Assembly (NCBI GenBank): GCA_025345505.1
Contig: JANVCC010000011.1
Span: 4,963,595-5,027,594, forward strand
DNA length: 64,000 nt
Source of the DNA: Todiramphus chloris collaris
Taxonomy: Eukaryota; Chordata; Aves; Coraciiformes; Alcedinidae
Reading direction: 5' to 3'
A program made the translations under genes and the position numbers. Position 1 is the first letter of the stretch; each line of letters begins with the position of its first letter. Shown here piece after piece: positions 22,219 to 35,568 of the stretch. The notes under the pieces are model-generated. The model was not told the origin of the DNA. It ran no database searches and saw only the letters and a program-made list of their open reading frames with translations.

Positions 22219-25200
22219 CTGTTGCTTAAAAAATAAGTCATGTTACATGGCAGATAACAGTAGTTGATTTTAAAAAGCTTGTAAACATTCTGTAGTATAG
22301 TTAATGCAAAGCTCTCTGCCAAATATTTCAATAAACATTTTTTAACAGGCCTGTTTTGCTTGTACTGCATAAATAAAGTGGAATTTTATGTGCTGCTTTA
22401 AGTAATAGGTCATATATATTCTGTAACTAGACAGAGTTCCTTTGGGGAAATACCAGGTAGCTTCATAGTAATCACATTTCCCTTAGAGTACTTGGTAATT
22501 GCTAATTATTCTTAATGAGATCAAAAGTAATTGCTATGTAACCTTCAACCATGGTTTAGACATTGAGAAATAATGTATGTCATCATAATTTACTCTCTAA
22601 TTGCAACTACCTTGCTATTGCATGCATTTTACCATGTAGCTGGGTGTTCAGTAGCTACCAAGCAAATAAAAAGTCATCTGGTCATATTTATAGTCCAGAT
22701 CACTTCCTTTTATATAAGCAGTTGCAGGAGAGGCAAAGTTCACTGACAGATTCCCTGTTGTGGGACATTTGTGTTTGTGGTTCTGCTGCATCTCCTCGAA
22801 CAGCTGAGACATGAAGCCTACAAGCAGCAAGGCATGATGCCACTAACTGCTTCTGCTTAGGATCCTGCAAAGGACAGTGCACGTTACTGATCTCACGTAC
22901 GTTCCCATGGTACAATGGAAAACTGCTGGTATCTCTAGTAGGAACTCTGCAAGAACCTACATGGTTTTGTTTCAACCAGTCAGTTTGTTTGGAAAAGGGA
23001 CACATACTATTGTAGTGTCTCATTCAATTTTTTATGGTCCAGATATATTTATGACCTGAGTTTACAGCTTCTTCGTGTACAATATCTTGACAAGATGGTA
23101 TTCTGCATGCTGTTTATTCTACTGAAAGTTTTCTCAAAGCTGTGAAAACCATTCCCCTTTATTGTTGTAACATCCTTTCCTTTGGCTTTGATGGTTTATC
23201 TAGACCTTTAATCCCTCTTTCTTCTCAGCTATCTCTAATATCTTCCATTCCTTATGTTCCTCTACATCAGCTATATTTTTTTTTATTCCAGTATTTCCAT
23301 AAATAATTTCTACTTAACACACCTACTTGAATCTGTTGTATATCAGGTCACATCTATTACCTTTGGTGTCCAGAGCTCTCAGTCACACATCTTCCTCTAC
23401 TCTTTTATCCCTATTCCCTGTGTCACAAGTAACAACAAAACCTGAAAAGCTGTCATGGTGCTTACATTCAAAGCAAACCTGTTGTTTATACAGTGATACT
23501 AGAAATGGATGAAAGTGATGCTGTGAATTTGCACAATCTGTTTATATTTATTTTGCTTCACACAATGAAGGTGGGGTGTGTTTTTACCTCATCTGCCCAT
23601 AATATATTCCAGACTGGAATCTCTCTGGAGAAAAGGCTGTCAAATGATATGCCTCTACAGGTCAATAAAACTTTGACAACAAAAAGAAATATCTAACCCC
23701 ATTTTAGATTTTCTGTAGCCATGCATTGATGATCTAGTAATTCTTATTTTCAGGCAATGTTATTGTCAGGCATATGAATACAATACAAGGTGCTCAACAC
23801 AGATCACACGACAAAATAATTTGAGATGTTTTCTTATTTTTCTTTTTCATTTCATCTTCTGAACTCAATTATGTACTTATTTTCTATAATCTGCTAAAAT
23901 TCAAGGAGCTGCTTTGATCTATATATATCTACATATATTTTCCCACTGCTACTGTTTTATTATTAGCTTTGTACACTTTCATGTGTCTTTATCTATCAAC
24001 TATATTACCAAAGATGATACTGTATAAACTCTCTAGACTAAATATTAGTCATTAGATTCACAAGGAGTCTTCAGGATTTGAGAAACCTGTGAAAGACAAA
24101 ATTCTGATTCATCTTCCTCTCAATACATGTTTAAAATAGGTCAGCTAAATCATCTAGAGGTGATTATCTTTCCCAGGGAAATTCAGAGGGAATCAAAAAA
24201 ATTAATTTAGGCTGGATAACTAACTTTCAGATGGTTATACTGGGGGGGAGGGCAGAGTGAGGTGCAGAGTTACTTATTTTTCCTGAGAGAAGGCACATAT
24301 CCTTCAAAGGCCGTATCAGTAGAGACGTAATACTGATGATTAGCTCAAGACGTGCCTCTGCTTCAGAATCTTTAAAATGGAAGGGATTGTTTTGGAAAAT
24401 AGTAAATGCACATTACAGTTTTATGCAGTCTGAATGGGATGAAGAAGTGAGCTTTTGGGCAGAGCAGTCCCCAGTCCTGTAATGTCTCACAGCGTACTAG
24501 AGCCATGGCATTGCTTTCCACTTGAAAGAGCAGGCTTAGTCAGAAATAAGCAAAATTGTTTATTTTCAGCATAAAGCACCAAACAGTAGGACTGGGCAAA
24601 CAATCTTTGCAAGCAAATCAATTGTAGCCAGATTTCATGCAGCAAGGAAATCCCAGCCCATCCAAAGCTTTCACTTTTGTAATGTCCTGGAGTGTTTTGA
24701 ATCAGTTCATGGCAGCTTCACGCAGTTTTCATAACATTAACTGCTGTAAAGTGAACTAAAACCATTACAGAAATGACCACACCAAATCAGCTGAGGGTAA
24801 GAATATAATATTCAGAGGAGTATTGCAGACATAAAGATCTCTGACCTACAGCTGCCCAGCTGCTTCTTTGAGAAAATCACCACCCTCCATAATGTTACAT
24901 GCCCCAGTGCCTTGTCCCCTTTGCTGCTGAGGCATTCTGCTTGGATACTAAAGAAATACCTTTTTCTGAGACATGCAGAATGAATCAGGGAAAACTTTCA
25001 TTTTCCAGTCTCCTTTTCAAAGAGGAAAATTCTGTGTGTTTGAACAGTCTTCAGCAATATATAACAGTTTAAAATGTGGGAAACTGAGCTCTGACACTAT
25101 TACTTAAAACAAAAAAAAATCTAAACAGGAAGAATATCTTACTAGGGTGCTGTTTTCTAAAACTTTGCTTTCTATTTCCTTCCCTTTCCCTTAGGTTTCA

Positions 25201-25359
25201 TTGTAGCCATGGATTTTAAATCAGTGGACTTCTGACATGAGAAAAGCATGACACTACCACCTACATTTCCACTTTAGACTAACTTGAGTGACCCTTGGAC
25301 TTGTAAATTTTATTCTCTGTTGAGATTACTTATTTCTCTATTTCAAAACTCTTAAGTGA
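22219..25359. other. Unique AT-rich non-coding DNA
   Basis: About 3.1 kb without a recognisable gene or mobile element. The many short frames overlap one another on both strands and none shows a known motif. Confidence 0.5.
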
Positions 25360-26152
25360 TATTAATGAGGTTCAACAAGGCCAAGTACAAGGTCCTGCAC
25401 ATGAGTCGGAGCAATCCCTGGTATCAATACAGGCTGGAGGATGAAGGGATTGAGAGCAACTCTGCAGAGAAGGACTTAGAGGTGCTGGTGGATGAAGAGC
25501 TGGACATGAGCTGGCAACGTGAACAGTACAGAAGGCCAAACCATATCCTGGACTGCATCAAAAGCAGCAAGTTTAAGGAAATTATTCTGCTCTGCTCTGC
25601 TCTGCTGTGCTCTGCTCTGCTCTGGCGAGACCTGACCTGGATTAGTGTGTCCATCTTTGGAGTCCTCAGCACAGGAGAGACATGGACTTGATGGAGCGGG
25701 TCCAGAGGAGGCCACAAAAATTGTGCGAGGGCTGGAAGCCCTCTGTTGTGAGGCCAGGCTGAGAAAGATGGTGTTGTTCAGACTGGGGAAGAGAAGGCTC
25801 CAGGGAGACCTTAAGGCTTTTCAATATTTAAAGGGGGCCTACAAGAAAGATGGGGATGAACTGTTTAGCAGGGCCTGTTGCAATAGGACTAGGTGTAATG
25901 GTTTTAAACTGAAAGAGGGTATATCCAGATGAGATTAAAAGAAGAAATTTTTTTACCATGAGGGTGGTGGAACACCTGCACAGGTTGCCCAGAGAGGTGG
26001 TAGATGCCCCATCCCTGGAAACGTTCCAGGTCAAGTTGGAGGGGGCTCTGACCAACTTGATCTAGTTGAAGATCTCCCTGCTCAGTGCAGGGGGATTGAA
26101 CTAGATTACTTTTGAAGGTCTCTTCCAATCGAAAGCATTCTATGATTCCATG
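25360..26152 (+). mobile_element. CR1 LINE, 3' 0.8 kb, with broken ORF2
   Basis: This is a sense CR1 starting in ORF2 at 'aggttcaacaaggccaagta' (RFNKAKYKVLHM) and running to the terminal 'attctatgattccatg'. The ORF2 C-terminal region survives in pieces in different frames (about 25356-25691 and 25645-25932), so at least one frameshift has occurred. Blocks equivalent to EVLVDEELDMS and [16 protein letters not shown] are readable. A pentanucleotide array (25585-25624) replaces part of the LVRPHLEYC region. More decayed than the 12757 copy. Confidence 0.93.
25585..25624 (+). repeat. (CTCTG)n expansion inside a CR1
   Basis: About eight copies of a TGCTC/CTCTG pentamer with one T-to-G change occur where the CR1 reads 'attctgcccctctactctgc'-like sequence in other copies. 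The CTCTGC words of the element probably seeded the expansion. Confidence 0.9.
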
Positions 26153-29092
26153 TTTTTACTCAATACTGTCAAGTTCTTTGTACAATAAAGTATTAGGGGC
26201 TGCTGTTACCACTCCATGAAGGAACAGTTGTGCACAAAGTTTTGTGTGGTTTGAGTTCATTGCTGCTGCCTTTTATCATCACCTTTTGGTACCCATAGTT
26301 TCAGCCTGTGCACATTTGTACATGTACCACAATATAATATACTCTCTACAATTGGTATAATTTTGCCCTTTCACTTATTAAAGTTTCTAAATCAAAACCA
26401 CTACTTCAGCCTCACAGTGTAAGAAATGTAGAAACAGAAATCAGAGAATTTTGATTGGAAGGTTTCATCCAAAAAAAGGAACAAAAGCATCATTCTGTTA
26501 AGTGTGACTTTTTGCGAGACTTTACTATTGAGAACAAAAATGTGTTCTTCAAAAGTAAACAGCATCATGTGGCATTCCCTTTTTTAAACCCCAGTTTAAA
26601 ACCCAGTGCTGGGATGTTGACCATTATTAGAAAGCACAAGATGCTGGAATTACTGTTGTGCAGCTGGCTAAAACAATAACAGAAACATTTGTTTTTGCTA
26701 ATAAAAACTTATTCTTTCTGGACTGTTTAAGCTTCAGTGACAGTAGCATATATGCAGACAACAGCCAATAGCTATTTTTCTGTGCTAGAGGGCATGACAA
26801 TAGCTGGAACAGAGCATAAAATCAAAGGGCAATTTCTTTGCTTATGGGGATGGGATATTTTTGGATGGTGAATAGAAAATAAACAGGGACCAGCAGATTT
26901 TGCTGACTGTTTTTCCCCATGTTGACCAGTTGCCCTATGTATTTTAGACAGACCAACTGATTATTTCTTGTATTTGGCATCAAATCCTTGAGGAAGAGAG
27001 TCAGGAAACTGGCTCATGGGAAAATCTTGGAAGGAATTGAACAGAATCTCTCCAAAATTGCTGCTCAGACAAGAGCCTTTCCTTTCCACTCTAGTACTGC
27101 AGTCCTTACTGCTATCATAGCAGTAAAATGGTAAACAAGTTACTTCCACAAAAGAGATGGATGGGAATTAAAATATTTAAATCACCCAGCTGTCCATGGG
27201 GACCTCATTAGTACCCAGTTTGCCTGTGAAAATACCACATTTCAGAAAGCCATCGTGTTAGTACCTCACTTGCAATACAAACACTGCTGTGCCATGACAC
27301 TATGTGAACCTCAGAAAACCTGTCGCAAACAGACTAGTCTAGATTTCCTGCTCAGCAGGAAAGAAGTCAAAAAATTGACAGAATAGCTGAAGTGGTAGAA
27401 AGCAAAACAGAGCCTAATTCTACCAGTTTCTACTTTTTCAAAAGGGTCTTTTCTTACACAGCTGGATACAATGACCCTAAATAAACTCCTTATTCAGTTA
27501 ATAACTGACCACTTCTTTTGAAAACTATCTTTCTTCTTCTCATATGTCAAAATTATATAAAAAATTCTTAACACGATTTTTAATTCCCTTATTTCAGTAT
27601 TTTAAAAAGTTGTATTTAAAGGATTAAACTGAATTTTTTCAAAGGTAACCTGCCTTGGACTGAGTCCACTCCTATTGCTACATCAGTACTAACCAAATTC
27701 TTGAGAAAGAAAATCCTGAGAAGGATAGAGTTAATTCTGATTCATTTGGTGTGCCTTCCTTCTCATTCAGAAATAAAAATTAAAAACATATCCATGTGCA
27801 GAAGGCATAGAAACTAGCTACTGTTCTAGTGACCACTACACGCTTTCAAAATTCACATCCTAAATTCTCTTTTAAAATAAATCTTGTCTTCAAAACTTTT
27901 CATGTTATAACATTTTCAGTCTAATGAATTATTTGATTTAACTAATGAGAGTCCAGAATAATTTAAAGGTAATCTTAAAGATTTAGGGAGCTGAGTATCT
28001 ATCATGTGAAATGAAGTCTCCTCCATCTCTCCACACCGTTGGTGTAGATATGCTTATAAATCATGTTTTTCTATTCCATTTCTCTGGATAGCTTTAAAAG
28101 AAAGGGACAGTAGCTTCAGATTTAGTTTCATCTCTTCTGCGGTGGAACATTCATGTATTAACAGCATGATGCCCTCTAACATATCACGGCTGGTGGATTC
28201 CATCTAATCTGACTCCAGCCATCTAAAAATTATCTATCTACTTCAAGTTAGTGAACTGTAGCTAAATGACAGAGAATTGTACTTCCAAGGTATGACTCCA
28301 ACCACCTCTCCTTGACACCCAGCTTAGGACAAGAAGAACCAGCTACTTATGTCCCACTGACAAGAGAAACTAAATAGCTTGCACAGACATCTAAATTTCT
28401 ATGCAGGTGAGAAGAATCTCAGTGTGCCTGTTCATTCACAGCAGATTTAACTTGCGCAGTTTCCTGAATGATACAGTATGATGCCTGGATTTGCATCTCT
28501 AAGCTTAAGGATTGTACAATAAAATGCAAAAGTGGGGACTTCAAAAGAACTTTAAAGAATTTGAATTATTTTTCCTGCCACTAAATTCCCTTGATTTCCC
28601 AACAAGACCCACGAAACTTGAAAAGGCTGCCTATCTCTTCTGCATGCTTAATATATTCCTCTCCCCTCCAAAGCATCTGTATCATATGCAGAGAGAAATG
28701 TGTTTTTATAAACAACTCAGCAGTCAGCAGGAGGTGAGATGATAGCTAGCTGGTGAGACACCAGTTACAGACAAGATATTCCAACATCGCAGGAGACAGA
28801 GTCAGATGAGCCTAACTCCAGGAGGGTTCTGATTTTTATCTTAATAGTTCTCTATCCCTGCATGGCTTTGGGTAAAACACCATAAAAGAAAAAGCTGCAG
28901 TGTGGGACAAGAGCTGGTTTGTTACTTTGTTTTTTTTTAGTAGTATTGTGCTTGTGGGAATAATCTGATCCAGAAGCTGTTAGAGTTTATGTAGTCTGAT
29001 GGTGATCAGAAATGATGGAGATTGGATAATGAACAATTGATACCTGTCCCCTTTGTTACATTTGTTTTCCAGTCTGTCATGTTAATAATATT

Positions 29093-29115
29093 AAAAAAAA
29101 AAAAAAAAAAAAAAA
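29093..29115 (+). repeat. Poly(A) tract, 23 bases
   Basis: An uninterrupted run of 23 A with no recognisable retroposed body upstream. Confidence 0.9.
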
Positions 29116-29322
29116 GCAAAGCTGACTTTTTTACTGCGATCAAATAAGCAGTCTTATAAGTAAAATCTGTCTGCCAGTTTGTATGTCTTTCATATTCACA
29201 ATATCCTTGGCCTGTCAGAACACCCAGGCAAACAAACGTTGAAAAGAACACCTTAGTGAGAGCCTGAAAGACTATATTCTTTAACAATCCATGCCATGAA
29301 ATTTACATATTTGTTTAAGCTC

Positions 29323-29344
29323 GGGGGAGGGGGGGGGGGGGGGG
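29323..29344 (+). repeat. Poly(G) tract
   Basis: Five G, one A, then sixteen consecutive G. Such a run can form a G-quadruplex and is prone to sequencing and replication length error, so the exact count should be treated with caution. Confidence 0.9.
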
Positions 29345-29573
29345 ATTCCTATGAATCATTTGGAATACTTCATCCTATTGGTTAAACTTTATTTTTTCAT
29401 GTTTACATCATTCCATACAAATAGCCAATCTCTTGACAATTTTCTGACACCTTTAACACTCATTATCAACACATCTCTTTCATGTCTTCTAAAAGCATTC
29501 TTGTCCCAGATTTTACTGCTATGTAAAACTAAACCTAAACAAACTTTAAAAAAATATTTAATATGTCAGTAAT

Positions 29574-29641
29574 TTTTACTCAATTTTTAATACATACATT
29601 TACTCCATTTTTAATACATATTTACTACAATTTTAATACAG
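29574..29641 (+). repeat. Degenerate tandem repeat, unit about 22-27 bases
   Basis: Three successive variants of 'tttactc(c)a(a)tttttaatacat' occur in a row, with small length differences between units. It is an AT-rich minisatellite. Confidence 0.75.
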
Positions 29642-30177
29642 TTCTCAACCAGCTAGATCTCTCCTAATTTACCTACAACATTACTGTTGACAAAAATCTT
29701 CATAATTTCAAGTCATAATTAAGAATAAAAACCTAGATAGGAATGAGTCATGTGTGCATTTTATTTAATGGACATCTGAATTGTGCTTGATACATCCCTC
29801 ATTAGGACTGAGGAAGAGAAGATGTATTGATGGTATTCTAAGCACTATTCCTCTCTGGTCTTGTATAGACATTTCTCAGGGGATGTCAGAGGACTTACTG
29901 ACATTAATGCCATTGCAAATAAGAGAAAAACAAATGCTATTTTTCTTCAAACAGACTTTTTCTTCAAAGCTGTAACTATGACTTCAGCACTTTACCAAGA
30001 TAAATAGTTTAATTACTGATAAAGATGGTGAAGTTTGCTTGGGTGGGAAAGAAATGAGAATGGAGATAGAACAAGCATCAAGCCAGTTTAACCACTTGGT
30101 TTTAATCTTATTAACTCTTCCACTCATTCTCCTTTGTTGCAAGATAACATTTCCTAATAAAAATAATACAAGCTACA

Positions 30178-30197
30178 ATATAATATATATATATTAT
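30178..30197. repeat. (TA)n tract
   Basis: A short TA dinucleotide run, self-complementary and able to extrude a small cruciform. Confidence 0.8.
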
Positions 30198-31274
30198 CTA
30201 TCATAGCGGGGATAACACAAGACTTCTGCGCTACTTAAATGGCACTCAACCCCTATTTCAGAGAAACAGGTGAGGCTTCAGTGGTGTAAAGTCTTGTGCT
30301 GTAAGTTTTGATTCCACCCTACAAGAGATTAAGTGACCAGAACAGAATGATGTGCTAACAAGGAAATGGTTTTAATGTGAAGGTGACAAGTTAGGCCTAA
30401 GGACATTCTTGAGTCAGCTTTCTGTCACCAGTGTGCCCTTGAGGAAACCACCTGATTTCATTCTACAAATATACAAGTGGCACAGGCATGCAGGATCATA
30501 ATTTAACAGGGCTCTATTCTTACTATAATAAACAGTCTTTTTATTAAAGCCACTATTTGAAGAGACATGTATAGATATAGACTGGTTATCATTTTTCTGG
30601 TGCTCTTCCAAGCAGTTCTTTTTTAGCATCAGTGCTTTTTCTTCAGAAATCTATGCAACTCGCAGATTAAACAAAATGAGGCATCTCTGTGATTTCTGTG
30701 TTGAAAGTATCTGTTGATTTCTACACATTATTCTTGCTCTCCAAAGTAGCCTGGTAAAAGCTTTTACCTGGGTCTCAGTACCCTACAATATTCTAATAAG
30801 CACTCTCCCAACTTCACTTACTTGTATATATGTGGACTGTAATTTCTTTAAGGGAAAATCTCTGACTCTTACTCAGTGATAAAACTGTGGTGTGAAAGCA
30901 TCCCTAATTTTAGTTGACTTTGTGCCACTGGTACTTTAATACAAACCATAAAATAAAAGCAATACTTATTAATTTACTTCCGAAATCCCAAGGCAACAGA
31001 CAATAAATGAGAGGGGAGACAAGTAATAAAGAATAAGAGGTTAAAGTAATGGTGAGATTCACTGTGAGATTCAAAAATAGTGCACATTCCAGATATTGAA
31101 TGGGACAGCAAATCTTAGAAAGTCCCAACAAGGGAATATAGTTACTGAAGCTTGGTACAGTCTGATGACTAAGCACAGAAAGCGTAGATGCCATGTGCAA
31201 CGGCACCTGAGGACAAATACATAAAAGGTCTTTCTGGATGCCAGTGCAGCAACTGTAACTGGAATACTGAAGGC

Positions 31275-31430
31275 ATCTATAGGCAATTTATCAGAAAGAT
31301 ATTGGCAAAAACGGAGGGGATTCACAGACGAGCAGTTAAAATAATTAAAGGGCAGGAATGATTGATTTGTTAGGAAGGGCTAAAAGAGCTACCTATCACC
31401 TAGATATCCACAGTTGTAGTAAGAGGGAAC
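31275..31430 (+). mobile_element. Probable ancient CR1/L3-type LINE trace
   Basis: Segments such as 'atttatcagaaagatattgg', 'gttaaaataattaaagggca' and 'gttaggaagggctaaaagag' follow the order of the ORF2 C-terminal region of old amniote CR1/L3-like LINEs (the block equivalent to RATKMI...ERLKEL), heavily substituted. It differs in wording from the avian CR1 copies elsewhere in this window. The assignment is by eye and moderately uncertain. Confidence 0.45.
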
Positions 31431-34270
31431 AGGCTAAAATAATAAGAAATTCAACTACTCAACATAGCTAATGTTGTTGGGTTCTTCAGAACTTCCAAAT
31501 AGGGTATATATTTGTATGCCCGTGCACAGACAATAATGTGCCTTCATTGCCTGACAGCTGAAAATGTTTTGGGGATTAAACTGTCTTTCTTGTTCTAAAC
31601 CTGACAAGGGCCCCACACAGTGAAATCCTCTGGAGGTACTGATGTGGCTTCTTTCCTTTGCCAGCTATGCCCATTGAAAGTGGTCAACATAGAGACTAGA
31701 AATGGGTTTGCAGAGATCTTTAACAGGAACAATAAGCTTGATGTGCATGCAGTATCAATGCAAATTGTGTGTCTATGCATGCAGGCAGTGAAGAAGCAGC
31801 AGAACAAGCATTAAAATAGTGGCCTGTCTTGATAGTAAAAATGATTCCCAAGGCACTGCTCCCAGGAAACTCTTCCCAGATGTCCAGATGAGGAATGTGT
31901 TGTTGATGTGATTCCCACAAGGCTTTCCCTCTGATAAGAGCACAGCACAAGTGATCTGGCAATGAAAAACATTGTGTCCCAATACCAGGAAAATGGCAAC
32001 ACAGTGGTAGTACATCATCTATGTGATTTCTTTTCCTTTTAATCCAACAAGAAAACAGGTACATATTTCAAATGAACAAGGGAAAACAGACCATGAGTAG
32101 TAACCTTAACTAAGGTTTATGGCATCTGAAACCAGCAAGATTCTTAAGTAAAGGCCCAGCAACTGATAATGATTGCAAAGGCCCTAGCCTCTTGTAATCT
32201 GGGACCTCAGCTGAAGTTATACTGAAAAAACCACTTCTCGCAACTGCGGACCATTAGAACAATGCACAACATGAGTGCCTCTAAATATCTTCCTGCTGCT
32301 GAAATCCAGACGAGGAAATAGCAGTAACTGGTTGATGCTGCAAACACTTCAATAAAACGAATGTGAAAATCAGTTCATTATGCAGCAAGAGGCAGATGAA
32401 TTATTAGCTTCAGTAGCATCTCTAGCCATGTTTTGAAGAGTCCATGCCAAGCAGTATGAGATTGATGTTATTTTGACAAATACAAATAGAAAGAAGCAAA
32501 AAGAATTCCCTGAAATTATAAATTATTCATGCAAATTATCTCTAAGAAAAAGTTGCCCATCTGATACATCAAAATGCAATATCCACAGCCTGTACATTTA
32601 GCTCAGCGCACAGCAAATGATCCACATTCTTCTAAAGTAAGAATGTACATACACAATGGTTTGCAGGTCAGTTTTGTATACATTACTTCAGTTCTTCTAA
32701 GTAAATACTGTCCTCATTACCCAACATAGCTACAGGTGAACTTCTGGTCAGAACATCAGGAGCAATACACAGTCATTACCTACCATGCCACTGCTATCTC
32801 TGCTGACTTTGACTTTAAAGTCAAGTCAAGTTTGCCTGGCTTAGTGCTTGGAAGTCATTGATTTGCTGAATGGTGCCCTGCTCATGGTGGGAAGGAGGGC
32901 TTCATTTCTGAAGATGCCAGCTGTTGGACAAGATGTAATACTGACCATTTTCCCATTAAGCATTCTGTCGTACTTCTTGCAAGAATGTCTTAGAGTGAAC
33001 TCCTCATGCTTGAAAATTTACATCTTCCCTAAGCATATTTGTTTATAATTTCTATTGGATGCAACCTTTTTGTCCACTTTGTTCTCTGAAACTCCTGTGT
33101 AAAGCCTCTTAGTTGATGACCACAAGTTAAAGAGCAAAACCACAGCAGTAGGGAATTTCATGACCTATGTTCTCTGTGGATCACCACTATACCGATTACA
33201 CAGTATTGCTGCATGCAGATTATTAACTGGTGCACAGCAGCTGCGAGCGTGCTTCATTTCACTGGTAGTGATGTATATTATCCATTGTACTGTGCTCCAG
33301 AACCTGCAGAGTAAGTCGCTACAGGAGAGCAGTAACTTTAAAAAGGTGTTATAACTATACTTCATTATTGCCCAAGTAGAGAGGCTAATGACACAAAGCT
33401 TCATTAAAAAACTTCCCTGGGTCTTTAAACATCTTGTACCTCTCAGCAAATTCAGGGTACAACTGAGAGGTTGTGACATTACTAATAGGTAACAGAGCCC
33501 TTTCTCTGCATTCAAGGGCAAGAGGCATGCCACAGCCACCTACACAGTGAAACTCTCTTCCACTCCAAAACAGCCTGGTGTCATCTACTCTGCCCAATGC
33601 AAATAGTCCATGTGTTGTCTAGAAGATCATTAGATTGTATGAGCCCAAACCACAGCAGGGACTCTGCAGAACACAGATGGTATAGACAGGGACAGAGTGG
33701 TATTTGAGCCCATGCCTTGGCTCTCCAGTTCAATTCTACAGACAGAACCTGACAAAAAGTTTTCTGGATTTCTGATGGGCTATGCTGTGTATAGACTGTG
33801 TGTATACTATAGGCTAAAATGAATCAAAACTCTGGGGAGCAGTCAGAAGATCCTGGGAGATTTGAATTCACCAGTAATAGCCCTACAAGAAGAAAAACAA
33901 ACAAACAAGCAGTTGCTTTAGACTGGAACCAAATAGCATTAAAAGTTTAATTAAACGCAAAATTCCAGGTAACTAGAAATTGTGTTTGTTATACAAATCT
34001 AGTTTGATTCTCTTCCCTGCTAGGAAGAAGACAATATTAGTGCTAGCAATACTCTAAAGCTTGCAAATGAGTTTAAGTCATGCAAAGAAACCATTTCCAG
34101 CTGAGATATTTGACCTAGGTCAGTGCAGGGAAAACTCCCATTAGTCTGCCTTCTAAATGAGAAGTCTGCTTCAGGCTCAACTGCAGTAATAATTCATAGC
34201 CTCTACAGCCAGTCCAGCCACCATATGGAGTGGAAATTGCACAGTGGCTAAAGCCACCTAGTATATAGAG
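31431..34270. other. Unique non-coding DNA
   Basis: No gene is assigned. Minus-strand frames at 31720-32064 and 33385-33597 are the most protein-like in the stretch. I recognise neither, and neither has clear splice sites, so they are not called. Confidence 0.45.
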
Positions 34271-35568
34271 ATCATAGAATCATGGAATACCAGGTTGGAA
34301 GGGACCTCAAGGATCATCTAGTTCAACCTTTTAAGGTAAACTATATATATATATATTGTTTAAATGAGATGACCCAGCACCCTGTCAAGCTGAGTCTGAA
34401 AACTGTCCAGTATAGGGGAATCCACCACTTTCCTTGGGAGATTATTCCAATGTCTAATTGTTCTCATGGTGAAAAATTTTCTTCTGGAGTCCAATCAGAA
34501 TATCCCCAGGAGTAACTTGTACCCATTACTCCTTGTCTTTTCCATGTGACTCATTGTAAAAAGGTAGTCTCCACCTTCTTGTTAGCTACCTTTTATGCAC
34601 AGGTACATGGTAATAAGGTCTCCCCTAAGCCTTCTCTTCTCAAGGCTGAACAAATATAGTTTTCTCAGGCTTTCTTCATATGGCAGGTCTTCCAATCCTC
34701 TGATCATCCTTGTGTCCCTTCTCTGGACCCTTTCCAGACTGTCTGCATCTGTTTTGTATAGTGGGGACCAAAACTGAATGAAGTACTCAAGGTGTGGTCT
34801 GACCAGCGCTGAGTAGAGACTTCTTTATCTCTGCTTGTAATGCCCTTGTTAATGCAACCCAGCATCCTGTTGGTTTTCTTTGACACTGCATCACACTGTT
34901 CACTCTTGTGGAGCTTGTTGTCCACCAAGACCCCCAGGTCCCTTTCCACAGGGCTGCTCTCCAGTCAGGTGGATCCCAGCCTGAGCTGCATTCCTGAGTT
35001 ATGTATTCCCAGGTGCATGACCCTACGCTTATCTCTGCTGAACTTCATAAGGCTCCTGCTAGCCCACTACTCCAGGCTGTCCAGGTATTCCCGGAGGGTG
35101 GATCTCCCTTCTGGAGTGTCCGCTTCCCCACTCATTTTGGTGTCATCTGCAAACTTCATCAGGGTGCTCTTGATCCCAATGTCCAAATCACTTATGAAGA
35201 TGTTGAATATTGATCCCTGGGGGCCCCCACTTGTGACTGCTTGCCAGTTTGAGAAAGAACTATTTACTACCATCCTCTGGGTACGGTGTCAATCAGTTCC
35301 CCACCCACCGCACAAACCACTTGTCTAGGTTGTACCATGTAGGTTCTCTAGGAGGAGGCTGTGGGGAACCATGTCAATAGCCTTGGAGAAGTCCAGGAAG
35401 ATAATGTCCACCTCTTTCCCTGCATCAATGAAGCAGGTTACTTTGTTGTAGAAGGCAATGAGGTTTGTCAAGCATGATTTGCTGTTGGTGAATCCGTGTT
35501 GGCATTTCCCAATCACATGCTTCAGTTTGCTTTTGATAGTTCACAGAAGGATTTGCTCTATAATCTTC
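34271..35568 (-). mobile_element. CR1 LINE, long 3' segment, split by an LTR
   Basis: An antisense CR1 of about 1.3 kb begins (plus strand) at the reversed tail 'atcatagaatcatggaatac'. Read on minus, decayed ORF2 pieces survive in several frames: CQHGFTNSKSCLTNLIAF and FLDFSKAIDMVPH (RT motif A) near 35325-35516, SGGPQGS (motif B) and an intact FADDTK motif C near 35067-35273, and DLGVLVDNKL near 34900. Stops and frameshifts separate them. A short (TA)n run near 34344-34358 interrupts the 3' end. The element continues at 36355 beyond an inserted LTR. Confidence 0.95.

Larger units (their letters stand above)
26153..31274. other. Unique AT-rich non-coding DNA with simple repeats
   Basis: Five kilobases without a recognisable gene or mobile element. 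The simple repeats at 29093-29115, 29323-29344, 29574-29641 and 30178-30197 are listed separately. Confidence 0.5.

Noticed and set aside
31720-32064. A 114-codon minus-strand frame with overlapping alternative frames
   Set aside because: All three overlapping frames are about equally open, none has a known motif, and there is no splice or start context.
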